This document shows, piece by piece, positions 43,062-52,454 of a stretch of 64,000 nucleotides of DNA. Origin of the DNA: Geobacillus subterraneus (GTDB taxonomy: Bacteria > Bacillota > Bacilli > Bacillales > Anoxybacillaceae); NCBI RefSeq assembly GCF_001618685.1, contig NZ_CP014342.1, positions 2,604,001 to 2,668,000 on the forward strand. The letters are read 5' to 3'. Made by a program: the position numbers and the translations under genes. Position 1 is the stretch's first letter; the number at the start of each line of letters is the position of its first letter. Under the pieces are notes generated by a model, which worked only from the letters and a program-made list of their open reading frames with translations, was not told the DNA's origin and did not search any database.

Positions 43062-44333
43062 TCACATGCCTCCTGCCTGCTCAGCGAGCGGTTGGCTCAA
43101 GGAGACGAGCACTTTGCGAATGCGTCGGTTATCCACTTGACGGACGGTCAGCGTCAGTGGGCCGTACTGCAACGTTTCGCCGACTGCCGGAATGCGCTCA
43201 AACATTTCAAAAATCCAGCCGCCTAACGTATGTGATTCGCTTTCCGGCACATCGATCTTCATCACTTCACAAAACTCGTCAAGCGGCAGTTCGGCGCTGA
43301 ATTCAAAGCTATGCTCATCGATTTGGCGCACCGTTTTCACTGCTTCATCATGCTCATCCCATATTTCCCCAACGATCTGCTCGATAATATCCTCGAGCGT
43401 AATCAAGCCGGCCGTGCCGCCGAACTCATCGACGACGATCGCCATATGCACTTTGCTTTTTTGCAGTTCCGGCAGCAGGTCGGATACTTTCATCGATTCA
43501 ACGACAAACAGTGGCTGGCGCAACAACTCGCGGATGCGCACATCGTGCTTTTGTACAAGTTCGCTGAAAAAGTCGCTTTCCGACAAAATGCCGATGACAT
43601 TGTCAATATCCCCTTCATACACCGGAATGCGAGAGTACCGTTCTTCCAAAAACACGTCGCGGATCTCTTCAATCGGCTGATTCACCTCAACCGCCACCAT
43701 ATCGGCGCGCGGCGTGAAAATTTCTTCGACTAAAATTTCATCAAAATCGAGCGAACGTTGGATCAGTTCTTTTTCTTTGTTGTCAATAACCCCTTCTTCT
43801 TCACTCAGTTCGACCATCACTTTAATATCCTCTTCCGTGACGGCCGGCGCGGCGGCCCCGTTGGCGAACCGTCGGGCAATTCGTTCCCTTATGGCATGGA
43901 ACAATGCCGTTATGGGCGCCATTAGTTTCATCAGCCCGTAGGCGAGGCTGGCATACCGAATCGCGAGCGGTTCTGCCTGCTCTTTCGCCATCGATTTTGG
44001 CAAAATTTCACCGAAGACGACGGACAAGATCGTCATCACCGCAATCGAGACAAATAACCCCGTCTGTTCCCCAAGCAGTGAAGCAGCGATATGAATAAAC
44101 AGCGCGACCGCTGTGATGCTCGTCAGACGGTTGGCAATCGCGAGCGTCAACAACGCGCGATCAAGCTGTTCGATCACCGCCTGCAGACGCTTGTTGTGTG
44201 GGCGCTCTCCCGCATAATGCTTTAACCGGGTTTTGCTTGCCGATGAAAACGCCGCCTCGGCCGAAGCGAACAATGCGTTTACGAGCAGGAAAAGAAAAAA
44301 CCAACCGAACAACCTTAACGGCCACTCTTCCAA
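43062..44333 (-). CDS. CNNM-domain/CBS membrane protein (CorC/HlyC family)
   Basis: 423 residues: CNNM (DUF21) membrane domain with about four helices up to residue 155 (FGEILPKSMAKEQAE motif), then a CBS pair (about 205-330; FTPRADMVAVEV, VVDEFGGTAGLITLEDIIEQIVG), and a C-terminal CorC/HlyC domain (GGWIFEMFERIPAVGE). Bacillus relatives such as YhdP and YugS are implicated in Mg2+ or other cation handling. Not a haemolysin. Convergent with the SASP gene. Confidence 0.87.
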   Translation of the reverse strand: MEEWPLRLFGWFFLFLLVNALFASAEAAFSSASKTRLKHYAGERPHNKRLQAVIEQLDRALLTLAIANRLTSITAVALFIHIAASLLGEQTGLFVSIAVMTILSVVFGEILPKSMAKEQAEPLAIRYASLAYGLMKLMAPITALFHAIRERIARRFANGAAAPAVTEEDIKVMVELSEEEGVIDNKEKELIQRSLDFDEILVEEIFTPRADMVAVEVNQPIEEIRDVFLEERYSRIPVYEGDIDNVIGILSESDFFSELVQKHDVRIRELLRQPLFVVESMKVSDLLPELQKSKVHMAIVVDEFGGTAGLITLEDIIEQIVGEIWDEHDEAVKTVRQIDEHSFEFSAELPLDEFCEVMKIDVPESESHTLGGWIFEMFERIPAVGETLQYGPLTLTVRQVDNRRIRKVLVSLSQPLAEQAGGM

Positions 44334-44543
44334 CGAATCTTCACACTCCTATAGGAACATGACTATGTTATTCATATCCATTTTTTCGCCGAAACATGCC
44401 TGTGAATACAAAGTTTGCCTTACCCGACGGAAGCGGCTGTACATGCCACGAGTCGTCGATTTCCGTCCTTCACTTTAAATATAACAAATTTTTTGCCAAC
44501 TGGCTACAATGGATAGGTTGTATTTCCAAATAAACCCAAAATT

Positions 44544-44573
44544 AAAACACGCCGGAGCGCGCCGGCGCGTTTT
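44544..44573 (-). terminator. Terminator of the 27-residue membrane peptide gene
   Basis: AAAACACGCCGG / CCGGCGCGTTTT (one G-U pair); on the minus strand it runs into TTTTAATTTTGGG. It overlaps the stop codon of the tiny ORF 44572-44655. Confidence 0.75.
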
Positions 44574-44655
44574 AGGATTCAAGCCAACAAGATCCAATAA
44601 AATACACGAGCACCAACAATGAAGCAATGTTCAGCGTAATTGACCACTCATCCAT
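44572..44655 (-). CDS. 27-residue putative membrane peptide
   Basis: ATG 44655, ten bases after GGAGGGG, reads MDEWSITLNIASLLVLVYFI and ends GSCWLES. A single membrane helix with an acidic N-terminus. The strong ribosome-binding site and an intrinsic terminator exactly at the stop argue it is expressed. No family recognised; type I toxin-like or stress peptide are possibilities without direct evidence. Confidence 0.6.
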   Translation of the reverse strand: MDEWSITLNIASLLVLVYFIGSCWLES

Positions 44656-44779
44656 TCATCTTCCCCTCCCGTTCTCATCGTACCATATTGACGGGCGGAA
44701 GAAGCGGGAAAAGAAAGAACGCTTTTTGACAGTTTGGTGACAGTTGAAAACGAGGGGGCGCCCCTCATTGCCATTAGCT

Positions 44780-45805
44780 TTACCCTAAATAACGATAATA
44801 AATCGTTTTCGCCTCGTGCACGTCTTTCGTGCCGTGCACGAGCGCACGGCCGTCCCCAAATACAACGAGCCGCTTGTCGCCAAGGGAAACGGAGACGAGA
44901 TACGGGTTGGCTTCGGCTTGAAGCCCTTGGCGGCGAAACAGCGCTGCTAATTCGTCTAAATCGTACTCACGCCGGCCGGACGGGCGGATTTGGACGGAAT
45001 CGCGCCCGCACAACACGGCGGTTTTAGTCTGCTGTTCATAAGAAAGGAACGGATAGGACGGATGATGGCCGCACGTCGGGCACTCATCCCGTTTCACCGC
45101 ATCAATGCGAATGGCCGCGTATTCGTTCGTCCAAAGATCAAACGAGACGAGCTTGCCGCGCAGCGCTGCCCAGTCTTCCACTAAAATTTTCAGCGCTTCA
45201 GCCGTTTGATAACCGACGACCATTTGCACAGCCGGGCTAATAATACCGGCCGTGTCACACGTCAAGCCCCCTTGCGGCACCGTTTCAAGCAGGCAGTATA
45301 GACAAGGGGTGCGCCCGGGGATGAAGGCGTAACTTAAGCCGTAGCTGCCGACGCAAGCGCCGTAAATCCACGGAATGCCGTATTTATAGGCGACGTCATT
45401 CATGACCATGCGCGCGTCAAAATTGTCAGTCGCGTCAATCAATAAATGAGGGCGCTGTTCGGCCACAAGCATCTCCAGCTCTTGTGCGCCGGCATCCCCA
45501 ACAATGGCCTCAATGTTGACCTCGCTGTTAACTCGTTCGAGTCGCCGCTTGGCAGCGATGGCCTTTGGCAGCCGCTCTTTCGCGTCCGCTTCGCTATACA
45601 GCTGCTGGCGCTGCAAATTGCTCCATTCGACGTAATCGCGGTCAATGATCGTCAATTTGCCGACCCCGGCGCGCACGAGCGCTTCGGCATTGCCCGTGCC
45701 AAGCGCTCCGGCGCCGATTAAGACAACATGCTTTTCCCGTATTTTCTTTTGTCCTTCCTCACCGATCGGGGTAAACAATTGCTGTCGGGAATATCGTTCG
45801 TTCAA
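44780..45805 (-). CDS. thiF: ThiS adenylyltransferase ThiF
   Basis: E1-like enzyme that adenylates the ThiS C-terminus for sulfur transfer in thiazole synthesis. 341 residues. The nucleotide-binding loop is [11 protein letters not shown] (about 31-41), with [16 protein letters not shown] downstream; zinc cysteines are CLYC and CPTC. A C-terminal extension of about 90 residues is present. TTG start at 45805 overlaps the thiG stop (TTGA), preceded by GGAAGGA. Last gene of the TPP-controlled operon. Confidence 0.92.
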   Translation of the reverse strand: MNERYSRQQLFTPIGEEGQKKIREKHVVLIGAGALGTGNAEALVRAGVGKLTIIDRDYVEWSNLQRQQLYSEADAKERLPKAIAAKRRLERVNSEVNIEAIVGDAGAQELEMLVAEQRPHLLIDATDNFDARMVMNDVAYKYGIPWIYGACVGSYGLSYAFIPGRTPCLYCLLETVPQGGLTCDTAGIISPAVQMVVGYQTAEALKILVEDWAALRGKLVSFDLWTNEYAAIRIDAVKRDECPTCGHHPSYPFLSYEQQTKTAVLCGRDSVQIRPSGRREYDLDELAALFRRQGLQAEANPYLVSVSLGDKRLVVFGDGRALVHGTKDVHEAKTIYYRYLG

Positions 45806-46569
45806 ACAACACTCATTCCTTCCATTGGGCTGCTCGCTGACGCGTATCGTTTTTTCGGAATGCGCCCGGCTTCATAGCCAAGCCGGCCCGCTTCAATCGC
45901 CAACTTCATCGCTTTTGCCATTTTCACCGGATCAGCTGCGCCAGAAACAGCCGTGTTCAATAGCACCCCGTCCGCTCCTAATTCCATCGCCAGCGCCGCA
46001 TCCGCCGGACCGCCGATGCCGGCATCGACAATGACCGGCACGGTCGCCTGCTCGATAATGAAGCGCAAATTGAGCGGATTCACGATGCCTTGTCCTGACC
46101 CGATGGGCGATGCTCCCGGCATGACCGCATGGCAGCCAAGCTCCTGCAGCCGTCTCGCCAACACCACATCATCGGACGTATACGGCAACACAATAAACCC
46201 TTCCTCAAGGAGCATTTCCGCTGCCTTTAACGTTTCAACCGGGTCCGGGAGCAGCGTTTTGTCGCAGCCGATCACTTCTACCTTAATCATATCACATAAC
46301 CCGGACGCTTTCGCCAACCGAGCAATGCGCACCGCCTCCTCGGCTGTTTTCGCCCCGGCGGTGTTCGGCAGCAGCTTATATTTGCTTAAGTCCAGCTGTT
46401 CTAAAAAGTTCGGCTGCTCCGGAGAGAAAATATTCATCCGCCGGACGGCAAACGTCAAAATTTCTGCACCTGATGCTTCTACTGCCTTTTTTTGTACATC
46501 CAAATTTGGATACTTGCCTGTGCCAAGCAACAGCCGCGAAGAAAATTCATATGGACCGATTTTCAACAT
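45802..46569 (-). CDS. thiG: Thiazole synthase ThiG
   Basis: Forms thiazole phosphate from DXP, dehydroglycine and ThiS-thiocarboxylate. 255 residues, TIM barrel. Landmarks: [14 protein letters not shown], the Schiff-base lysine in [21 protein letters not shown] and [27 protein letters not shown] (phosphate site). ATG after GGAGGCGG. One base separates it from thiS; 4-base overlap with thiF. Confidence 0.95.
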   Translation of the reverse strand: MLKIGPYEFSSRLLLGTGKYPNLDVQKKAVEASGAEILTFAVRRMNIFSPEQPNFLEQLDLSKYKLLPNTAGAKTAEEAVRIARLAKASGLCDMIKVEVIGCDKTLLPDPVETLKAAEMLLEEGFIVLPYTSDDVVLARRLQELGCHAVMPGASPIGSGQGIVNPLNLRFIIEQATVPVIVDAGIGGPADAALAMELGADGVLLNTAVSGAADPVKMAKAMKLAIEAGRLGYEAGRIPKKRYASASSPMEGMSVV

Positions 46570-46570
46570 C

Positions 46571-46774
46571 TCAACCGCCTCCTACAAAATGAACGATTTC
46601 GACGCGATCGCCGTTCGCGAGCGCCGTTATTCCATACTCATGCTTTTGAATAATGCGGACGTTGACTTCCACAATGGCCAGTTTATTGTCAAGCCGGAAA
46701 TGAGAAAGCAAATCGCTCACCGTTTTGATCTCATCGGGCACCGTAACGGTCTCCCCGTTAATGATCAACGTCAT
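46571..46774 (-). CDS. thiS: Sulfur carrier protein ThiS
   Basis: 67-residue ubiquitin-like carrier. It begins [20 protein letters not shown] and ends FVGGG, with the C-terminal Gly-Gly that is adenylated by ThiF and becomes a thiocarboxylate. Overlaps the thiO stop by 4 bases and abuts thiG. Confidence 0.94.
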   Translation of the reverse strand: MTLIINGETVTVPDEIKTVSDLLSHFRLDNKLAIVEVNVRIIQKHEYGITALANGDRVEIVHFVGGG

Positions 46775-47910
46775 TCAATCCCCACCTTTTCTTCTGTATG
46801 GCGCGTCAACGAAAACGGCGACAAATCAACTCCCAGCTCTTTTCGCTCGACTAAGTCCGCCATTAGACGCCCGGTGATTGCGCTAAGCAAAATCCCGTTT
46901 CGGTAATGGCCGGCAGCGACAAACAAACCGCGCCGTTCCGGATGTTCGCCGATGTATGGCAAGCCGTCTTTCGTCTGCGGGCGGATGCCGCTCCACGCCC
47001 TTACCCATTCGGCCTGTTGAACGTCCGGAAGCAGGCGGGCAGCGCGGTGAAGCAGGCTCATCACCCCGCCGGCGGACACGCGCCGGTCGTATGTGCCCGG
47101 AGCGGATGTCGCGCCAATCAGCAGCTGGTTGCCCCGCTTCGGGACGATGTAGCAGCCGTTTTTCGCAAACACGGTCGCCTTTAGCAGCGGAACCGACGTG
47201 CGCACCATGACGCACTCCCCTTTGACCGGGTATACGGAGAGAGAAAGCCCAAGCAGTGCACCAAGCCGCGACGCCCAAGCGCCCGTGGCGATGACGACCG
47301 CCCCAGCGGCAAACGTTCCACCCGTCGTGTCAATGAGATGCCCGCCGGCGTCTGAACGGATGTTTACTACTTCCGTATGCTCATATAAGCGAGCGCCAGC
47401 TGATGCGGCAGCATGAGCGAGAGCGCTGGCCAAATCCGGGGCGCTCACTTGTCCGTCCCCTTCAATATACATGGCACCAACAATGGCTTCCGCTGCGAGG
47501 CGGGGCTCCATCTCAAGCGCTTCCTCCTTCGTCAGCCAGCGCACCGGCTGGTCGGTCGCACGCCAAAATGCATAATGGCGGCGAAGCTCATCCACCTCTT
47601 CGTCCGTTGCCGCTATTTTGATCATCCCGTTTTCAACAAGACCGATGTCAATCCCGGTTCGCCCTTTCAACTCTTCCACCAAGGACGGCATGAGGGCTCT
47701 GCTTTTTAAGGCGAACGGAACGAGCGGGCTTGGCGCGGAAAATTCTGCTTGCGCCCCGAGCATGCCAGCGGCCGCGCTCGACGCCTCGGCGCTCATCGTT
47801 CCTTTTTCCAAAATCGCGACGCGGTGCTGCCGCTTGGCAAGCTCGAAGGCAACCGCCGCCCCGATCACCCCGCCGCCGACAATCGCGACGTCATAATGAT
47901 GTATCGTCAT
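46771..47910 (-). CDS. thiO: Glycine oxidase ThiO
   Basis: FAD enzyme oxidising glycine to dehydroglycine for thiazole formation, the aerobic alternative to ThiH. 379 residues. N-terminal FAD motif YDVAIVGGGVIGAAVAFELA; C-terminal motif FVAAGHYRNGILLSAITG. Overlaps tenI by 4 bases and thiS by 4 bases. Confidence 0.93.
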   Translation of the reverse strand: MTIHHYDVAIVGGGVIGAAVAFELAKRQHRVAILEKGTMSAEASSAAAGMLGAQAEFSAPSPLVPFALKSRALMPSLVEELKGRTGIDIGLVENGMIKIAATDEEVDELRRHYAFWRATDQPVRWLTKEEALEMEPRLAAEAIVGAMYIEGDGQVSAPDLASALAHAAASAGARLYEHTEVVNIRSDAGGHLIDTTGGTFAAGAVVIATGAWASRLGALLGLSLSVYPVKGECVMVRTSVPLLKATVFAKNGCYIVPKRGNQLLIGATSAPGTYDRRVSAGGVMSLLHRAARLLPDVQQAEWVRAWSGIRPQTKDGLPYIGEHPERRGLFVAAGHYRNGILLSAITGRLMADLVERKELGVDLSPFSLTRHTEEKVGIE

Positions 47911-48518
47911 ATGATCCCCTCCCCTTTAACCAATTCAGCAAGCCGTTTCGCCTCGCCGACCGGATCCGCTGCGAAAAAGACAGCCGACAACACCGCCACT
48001 CCCGCCGCGCCTGCTTCGAGCGCTTGACGGGCATTGCCGGCATGGATGCCGCCGATGGCAATGACGGGAATATGTACAGCAGCGGCTATTTCTTTGAGCG
48101 AGTCCACGCCGCGCGGCGGCAACCCGGGCTTGCTGCTGCTTGGAAAAACATGGCCGAATAAACAAAAGTGGGCTCCATCTTCTTCCGCCTGCCTCGCCTC
48201 CGCCAATCCATGCACCGAGCAGCCGACTGCCAAACTAGGGAACGAACGGCGGACAGCGCGCACCGGCAGGCTATGATAGGCGAGTTGCACGCCGTGGACG
48301 CCGTACACAGCGGCAACATCGACCCGGTCGTTGACGATGATTTTTTTTGGCGGCACTCCGGCGCGAAGCAGCGCGGTGACAAACGCGGCAACCTCGCGCG
48401 CCGTTTTCTCTTTTTCACGAATATGAATGGCGTCGGCGTACGGATGGATGTGCTGACAAATGGCAGCGAACTCATCGGCCGTCTGCCGACCGGTCGAAAC
48501 GAAATGAAGCATTCCCAT
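47907..48518 (-). CDS. tenI: Thiazole tautomerase TenI
   Basis: ThiE-like TIM-barrel protein that aromatises the thiazole carboxylate product of ThiG in Bacillus. 203 residues. Landmarks: IHIREKEKTAREV, NDRVDVAAVYGVHGVQLAYH, FGHVFPSSSKPG and VIAIGGIHAGN. A true thiamin phosphate synthase would normally have a different loop around its pyrophosphate site, so TenI is preferred, supported by its place before thiO-thiS-thiG-thiF as in B. subtilis. ATG 48518 follows GAAAGGG. Confidence 0.88.
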   Translation of the reverse strand: MGMLHFVSTGRQTADEFAAICQHIHPYADAIHIREKEKTAREVAAFVTALLRAGVPPKKIIVNDRVDVAAVYGVHGVQLAYHSLPVRAVRRSFPSLAVGCSVHGLAEARQAEEDGAHFCLFGHVFPSSSKPGLPPRGVDSLKEIAAAVHIPVIAIGGIHAGNARQALEAGAAGVAVLSAVFFAADPVGEAKRLAELVKGEGII

Positions 48519-48534
48519 CGCGATCCCTTTCTTT

Positions 48535-49317
48535 CTACCGTACATCGTTGATCGAAAGATACGGATAATGAATGCCGACATAATAAGAAGCAAACGCCAA
48601 CATGGCAAACAAAACAACAAACAGTACATCGTATTTGCTAAACCCGATTTCATAGTAAAACGTGCGCGGACCGCTGCCGGAAAATTGTTTCGCCTCCATC
48701 GCCACCGCGATGCGCTGGGCGCGGCGGATGCTTTGCGACAAAAGCGGGATGGCATAGCGCTTCACCTTGCTAAGCCCGCCGCGGCTTGGGACGCCGCGCA
48801 CCTTCAAAGCATAGTGCACGGTTTGAAACTCCTCCATCATCATCGGCAGCAAACGGACGGCCGCTAAAAAGCTGTACGCATATTTCGGCTTGAGCTTCAG
48901 CTGCTGCATAAGCGAATAAAACAGGTGCACCGGCCGGGTCGTCAAAGAAAAAATCAATCCCAACAGCCCGAGCGCCAAAGCGCGGAATCCAAGATGCACG
49001 CCGCGCCAAAAGCTCTCTTCCGTAACATGGATGAGCCCCCAGCGAAACCATGTCGTCGTTCCCTCACCAAACATCATCATCGATGAGGCGGTGGAAACAA
49101 AGATGAGAAAGAACGGCAAAAACAGCCAGGCAAGCACATTCGCAGGATAGCCGGTCGCAAAGCAAAACAAAACAAAAAGGGCAAGAGAAAAATTGATGAG
49201 CACGTTCGGATTATGCATAAACAAAACGGCAAAAAAGAGAACAACGAGCACGATCAATTTCAAGCTCGGGTTCGTCTCATAAAGCCATGTCTCGCGGCGA
49301 TGAATCTCCCATTTCAC
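48535..49317 (-). CDS. ykoC: ECF transporter T component YkoC
   Basis: 260-residue energy-coupling (EcfT-like) membrane protein of the hydroxymethylpyrimidine/thiamin transporter YkoEDC. Five or so membrane helices and the cytoplasmic coupling helices with the Ala-Arg-Gly-type motif ALKVRGVPSRGG. It couples YkoD ATP hydrolysis to YkoE. Overlaps ykoD by 4 bases. In B. subtilis ykoFEDC is TPP-riboswitch controlled; here the genes are embedded in the tenA-thi operon. Confidence 0.87.
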   Translation of the reverse strand: MKWEIHRRETWLYETNPSLKLIVLVVLFFAVLFMHNPNVLINFSLALFVLFCFATGYPANVLAWLFLPFFLIFVSTASSMMMFGEGTTTWFRWGLIHVTEESFWRGVHLGFRALALGLLGLIFSLTTRPVHLFYSLMQQLKLKPKYAYSFLAAVRLLPMMMEEFQTVHYALKVRGVPSRGGLSKVKRYAIPLLSQSIRRAQRIAVAMEAKQFSGSGPRTFYYEIGFSKYDVLFVVLFAMLAFASYYVGIHYPYLSINDVR

Positions 49318-50771
49318 CGTCCCGCTCCCCCTTCGGCGAGCGCCAGCCGCCTGATGTCTAACCGCTCGTCCCGAACAAGCGCTCCGTCTTCAATCACCCA
49401 ACGCCTCGTCGCAAAGCGGCGGACGATTTGTTCATCGTGAGTAACCATCACAATCGCTGCCCCTTGTTCACGGTACGACTCAAGCATTTCGAGCAAAGCG
49501 AACGTGCTTTTCGCATCCTGTCCAAATGTCGGTTCATCAAGCAAAAAGAGGCGCTGGCCGGCAACGATTGAAGCAGCCACGCTCAATCGCCGCTTTTGGC
49601 CGACTGACAGCTGGTACGGATGCATATCTTGCAGCTTGGCAAGGTCAAATTCGCGCAAAAGACGGGCGACCGTTTCTTCCGTTTCCTCCGTTGAACGCCC
49701 CTCGAGCCGGAGCGAATAGGCGAGCTCATCGCGTACGGAATGCGTGACGAACTGAAACTCCGGATTTTGAAACACAAAAGCGATGTAACGGTGCAACGGC
49801 TGCCGCTGCTTGACATCCTCCCCTAACAGCTGATAGTCTCCTTGTGTACGGATAAGCTGCATGAGCGCATGCAAAAGCGTGCTCTTGCCGGCGCCGTTTC
49901 GCCCGGTGACGGCAATCCATTCGCCTGCGCGCACCGTCGTTTCAGGGACGTTGATTTTCACTTCCCGGTTGCGAAAGCCGCGAAAATCGCGGAGGCAAAG
50001 GAGTTCCTCTCCTTCCCACCACTTCCGCCGCTGCGCCCTCCGGTCATATTCCTCCCAAACGCCTGGATGCCAAATGCCTTCGGTGCTCATGACGTCTTTA
50101 TATTCAGAAAATATCCCCCCCGCCTTTCCGTCAGCCATCACTTGCCCATCGCGGCCGAGCAGGATAATCCGGTCGACAAAGTCAAGGACATGATCGATTT
50201 TATGTTCGACGATGACGACCGTTTTATCGCGGCCCACCTTCTTGACCGTTTGCCACACCGCCTTCGTCCCTTCCTCATCAAGCAGCGCCGTCGGCTCATC
50301 CAAAAACAGGACGTCCGGCTCAAGTGCGAGTACAGATGCGAGCGCCAGCCGCTGTTTCATCCCGCCGGAGAGAGTATGGATATCCGTATGCGGCGCGATT
50401 GCCAAGCCGACTTGATCCAACAGCGCGCGGATGCGGGCAGGCATCTCCTCGCGCGGCACACCTCTATTTTCAAGAGCAAACGCGATTTCCTCATCGGCGT
50501 ACGGCATGCAAAATTGCGCATCCGGGTCTTGAAACACGTAGCCCCACCGTTTAGGCAGCTCGAGATGCTCCGCCTTCATCGGCACATCGATCGAATTCGG
50601 AATGATGCCGGCCATCACTTGCAGCAACGTCGATTTGCCGCATCCCGACGGGCCGAGAAGGAGCACTTTCTCCCCGGCGGCAATCGACAGCGAGAAGTCG
50701 CGAAACAACAGCTCATGATGTCCGGGAAATTTGAGGCGCAGTTGATCGATCGCAATCACATGTCCCATCAT
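49314..50771 (-). CDS. ykoD: ECF transporter duplicated ATPase YkoD
   Basis: 485 residues with two ABC ATPase domains in one chain: Walker A GPSGCGKST (near 38) with LSGGMKQRLALASVLA, and Walker A GRNGAGKST (near 300) with LSVGQKRRLSVAASIVAGQ. In the second signature the G-G is V-G. Walker B motifs are VLFLDEPT and LFLLDEPT. The fused pair replaces separate EcfA1/EcfA2. Preceded by ykoE (12 bp), followed by ykoC with overlap. Confidence 0.9.
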   Translation of the reverse strand: MMGHVIAIDQLRLKFPGHHELLFRDFSLSIAAGEKVLLLGPSGCGKSTLLQVMAGIIPNSIDVPMKAEHLELPKRWGYVFQDPDAQFCMPYADEEIAFALENRGVPREEMPARIRALLDQVGLAIAPHTDIHTLSGGMKQRLALASVLALEPDVLFLDEPTALLDEEGTKAVWQTVKKVGRDKTVVIVEHKIDHVLDFVDRIILLGRDGQVMADGKAGGIFSEYKDVMSTEGIWHPGVWEEYDRRAQRRKWWEGEELLCLRDFRGFRNREVKINVPETTVRAGEWIAVTGRNGAGKSTLLHALMQLIRTQGDYQLLGEDVKQRQPLHRYIAFVFQNPEFQFVTHSVRDELAYSLRLEGRSTEETEETVARLLREFDLAKLQDMHPYQLSVGQKRRLSVAASIVAGQRLFLLDEPTFGQDAKSTFALLEMLESYREQGAAIVMVTHDEQIVRRFATRRWVIEDGALVRDERLDIRRLALAEGGAGR

Positions 50772-50783
50772 TTCCCCGCCGCC

Positions 50784-51374
50784 TCACCGGTTAAGCGCAT
50801 CATAATCTTCCTTTGAAGCCGGACGCCACATTTGCGTCACCCCGGTTTTCTCAAGCGCCTTGGCCAACGAGACAGCGAACACGCCGGCAATGAGGATGGC
50901 GCCGGCAAAGCGCGCCAGCAAAAAAAGCGCCATGTTCCAAGGGGCCAACGCCTCAATGTACCCTTTGTAAAAGTCCATGATGAGCGAACCGACCGTCGCG
51001 CCGACCGCGCTTAGCGATACGACGAGCACGTCAAACCGCCGATAGCGGAACGCCGCAAACACGAGCTCGGCAAACAGCCCTTGAATGAATCCATAAATGA
51101 GCACTTCAAGCCCCCATTGCGACCCCATGATCAGCTCGCCGGACGAAGCCGCCATTTCGGCAAGCAACGCCACCCCCGGCTTGCGGATGAGCAAATAGGC
51201 GAGCGAAGAAGCAATAAACCACATGCCGTAAATCAATTGATCCGCATGAAACCCGAACACTTTCACCACTTCATATAATGGCCCCCATACTTTGTAAATG
51301 ACGCCAAACACGACCGCAATTACAATCGTCGTCAAAATGTCAGCCAACTTCAATCCTTTGGTTGTCTTCTCCAT
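50784..51374 (-). CDS. ykoE: ECF transporter S component YkoE
   Basis: 196-residue membrane substrate-binding subunit predicted to bind HMP or thiamin. About six helices, with motifs LADILTTIVIAVVFGVIYKVWGP and FIQGLFAELVFAAFRYRRFD; aromatic residues in the first loop are typical of thiamin-precursor S components. Second gene of the operon, 33 bp after tenA. Confidence 0.88.
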   Translation of the reverse strand: MEKTTKGLKLADILTTIVIAVVFGVIYKVWGPLYEVVKVFGFHADQLIYGMWFIASSLAYLLIRKPGVALLAEMAASSGELIMGSQWGLEVLIYGFIQGLFAELVFAAFRYRRFDVLVVSLSAVGATVGSLIMDFYKGYIEALAPWNMALFLLARFAGAILIAGVFAVSLAKALEKTGVTQMWRPASKEDYDALNR

Positions 51375-51407
51375 CGCATGCCTCTCCTTCCATGATTGAA
51401 CCGTACG

Positions 51408-52091
51408 TCACTCGTTCACCGCCGGCCTGACGGACCGCCATCGTTCGAGCCGGTACGCCATGTCCCAAAACTCATACTCATATTCGCTGCTGATCAAAAA
51501 ATGCTGTTCCATCCGGCGCCGATCCTCTTCTGTGACAGCGGCAGCGATGACATCAAGCCGGGCGATCTGCTCTTCAACAAGCGAACGGAACCAATCAGAA
51601 CTGTATGCACCGATCCATTTTTCGTAAATCGGGTCATTCGGTTGGCACGTTTTCAATCGTTCGCCAATTTCATAGTACAGCCAATAGCAAGGCAAAATGG
51701 CAGCGATGACGTCCCCTAAGTGCCCTTCATACGCAGCACGGTACATATGAGAAGTATAGGCGTACGCCGTCGGTGCGGGAACAAATGCTGCCCGCTCCTC
51801 TTCAGTAATGTTGAGCAGCTCGGCGAACGTTTCATGCAGCGACAACTCCGCCTCGCATGTGCTTTGCGCATGATGCGCCAGCCGAGCGGTCGAGGCCAAA
51901 TCCGGCGCCTTTGCCGCCCCGATCGCCTGCACGCGGGCGAAATGGCGCAAGTAATACGCATCTTGCATCACATAATAGCGAAATTTTTCGCGCTCGAGCG
52001 TTCCTTGGCCGAGCTCTTGAACGAACGAATGGCGAAAACTCGCCTGCCAGATCGGGTCGGCGGCTTCGCGCACTCGCTTGGCAAAAGACAT
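51408..52091 (-). CDS. tenA: Aminopyrimidine aminohydrolase/thiaminase II TenA
   Basis: Salvages degraded thiamin by hydrolysing aminopyrimidine to HMP. 227 residues, all-helical. The catalytic cysteine is C135 (ILPCYWLYYEIG), with D44 (VMQDAYYL) and the late glutamate region ending MEQHFLISSEYEYEFWD. Numbering of C135 and D44 equals the B. subtilis enzyme. ATG 52091 follows GGGGGAGG. First gene after the TPP riboswitch. Confidence 0.93.
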   Translation of the reverse strand: MSFAKRVREAADPIWQASFRHSFVQELGQGTLEREKFRYYVMQDAYYLRHFARVQAIGAAKAPDLASTARLAHHAQSTCEAELSLHETFAELLNITEEERAAFVPAPTAYAYTSHMYRAAYEGHLGDVIAAILPCYWLYYEIGERLKTCQPNDPIYEKWIGAYSSDWFRSLVEEQIARLDVIAAAVTEEDRRRMEQHFLISSEYEYEFWDMAYRLERWRSVRPAVNE

Positions 52092-52119
52092 TCTTCCTCC
52101 CCCTTTTTGCAAAATAAAA

Positions 52120-52159
52120 ACGCCGCTTCCTTTACCGACTAGCGTAAAGAAAGCGGCGT
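52120..52159 (-). terminator. Regulatory terminator of the TPP riboswitch
   Basis: ACGCCGCTT-CTTTAC / GTAAAG-AAGCGGCGT, 16-bp arms with minor mismatch; on the minus strand the hairpin is followed by TTTTATTTTG. It stands between the aptamer and tenA, as in a transcription-attenuation platform. Confidence 0.88.
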
Positions 52160-52211
52160 GAGCCTACAATGTCGCAAGGCAAAGCCATCGTCGCCTATGC
52201 ATAGCTCCTCT

Positions 52212-52302
52212 CCACTTCCCTACGCTGGTATTACCCAGATCAGGTGCTAAGGGTCTCAAAGGCACACTTTGATCTCAGCCTTTCTAAAGGCCCCCCTAGT
52301 GG
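52212..52302 (-). promoter_or_regulatory. TPP riboswitch (THI element)
   Basis: On the minus strand: CCACTAGGGGGGCC, GGCTGAGATCAAA, GAGACCCTTAGCACCTGATC, TGGGTAATACCAGCGTAGGG and AAGTGG. These are the conserved blocks of the thiamin pyrophosphate aptamer in the right order. It controls the nine-gene operon tenA to thiF, repressing when TPP is abundant. Confidence 0.97.
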
Positions 52303-52454
52303 ATGTTCCGTCATGATGCCATTGTTCTGTTTACATTTATCATATCACGGCAACGGCGGTTGTCAACCTTTTTTTCCGTCCTGCGTTGCGTCGCCCACCG
52401 CGATTCGCTATGATTAAAACGCAACGACTCACTATCGAATGGGAGTGGAACTAC

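Noticed and set aside
45953-46906. 317-residue plus-strand ORF
   Set aside because: Antisense to thiG/thiS/thiO with no ribosome-binding site; Ser/Pro-rich shadow composition.
49842-50816. 324-residue plus-strand ORF
   Set aside because: Lies fully antisense to ykoD, whose Walker motifs are intact; the product is low-complexity His/Arg-rich and without a family. It is a GC-bias shadow.
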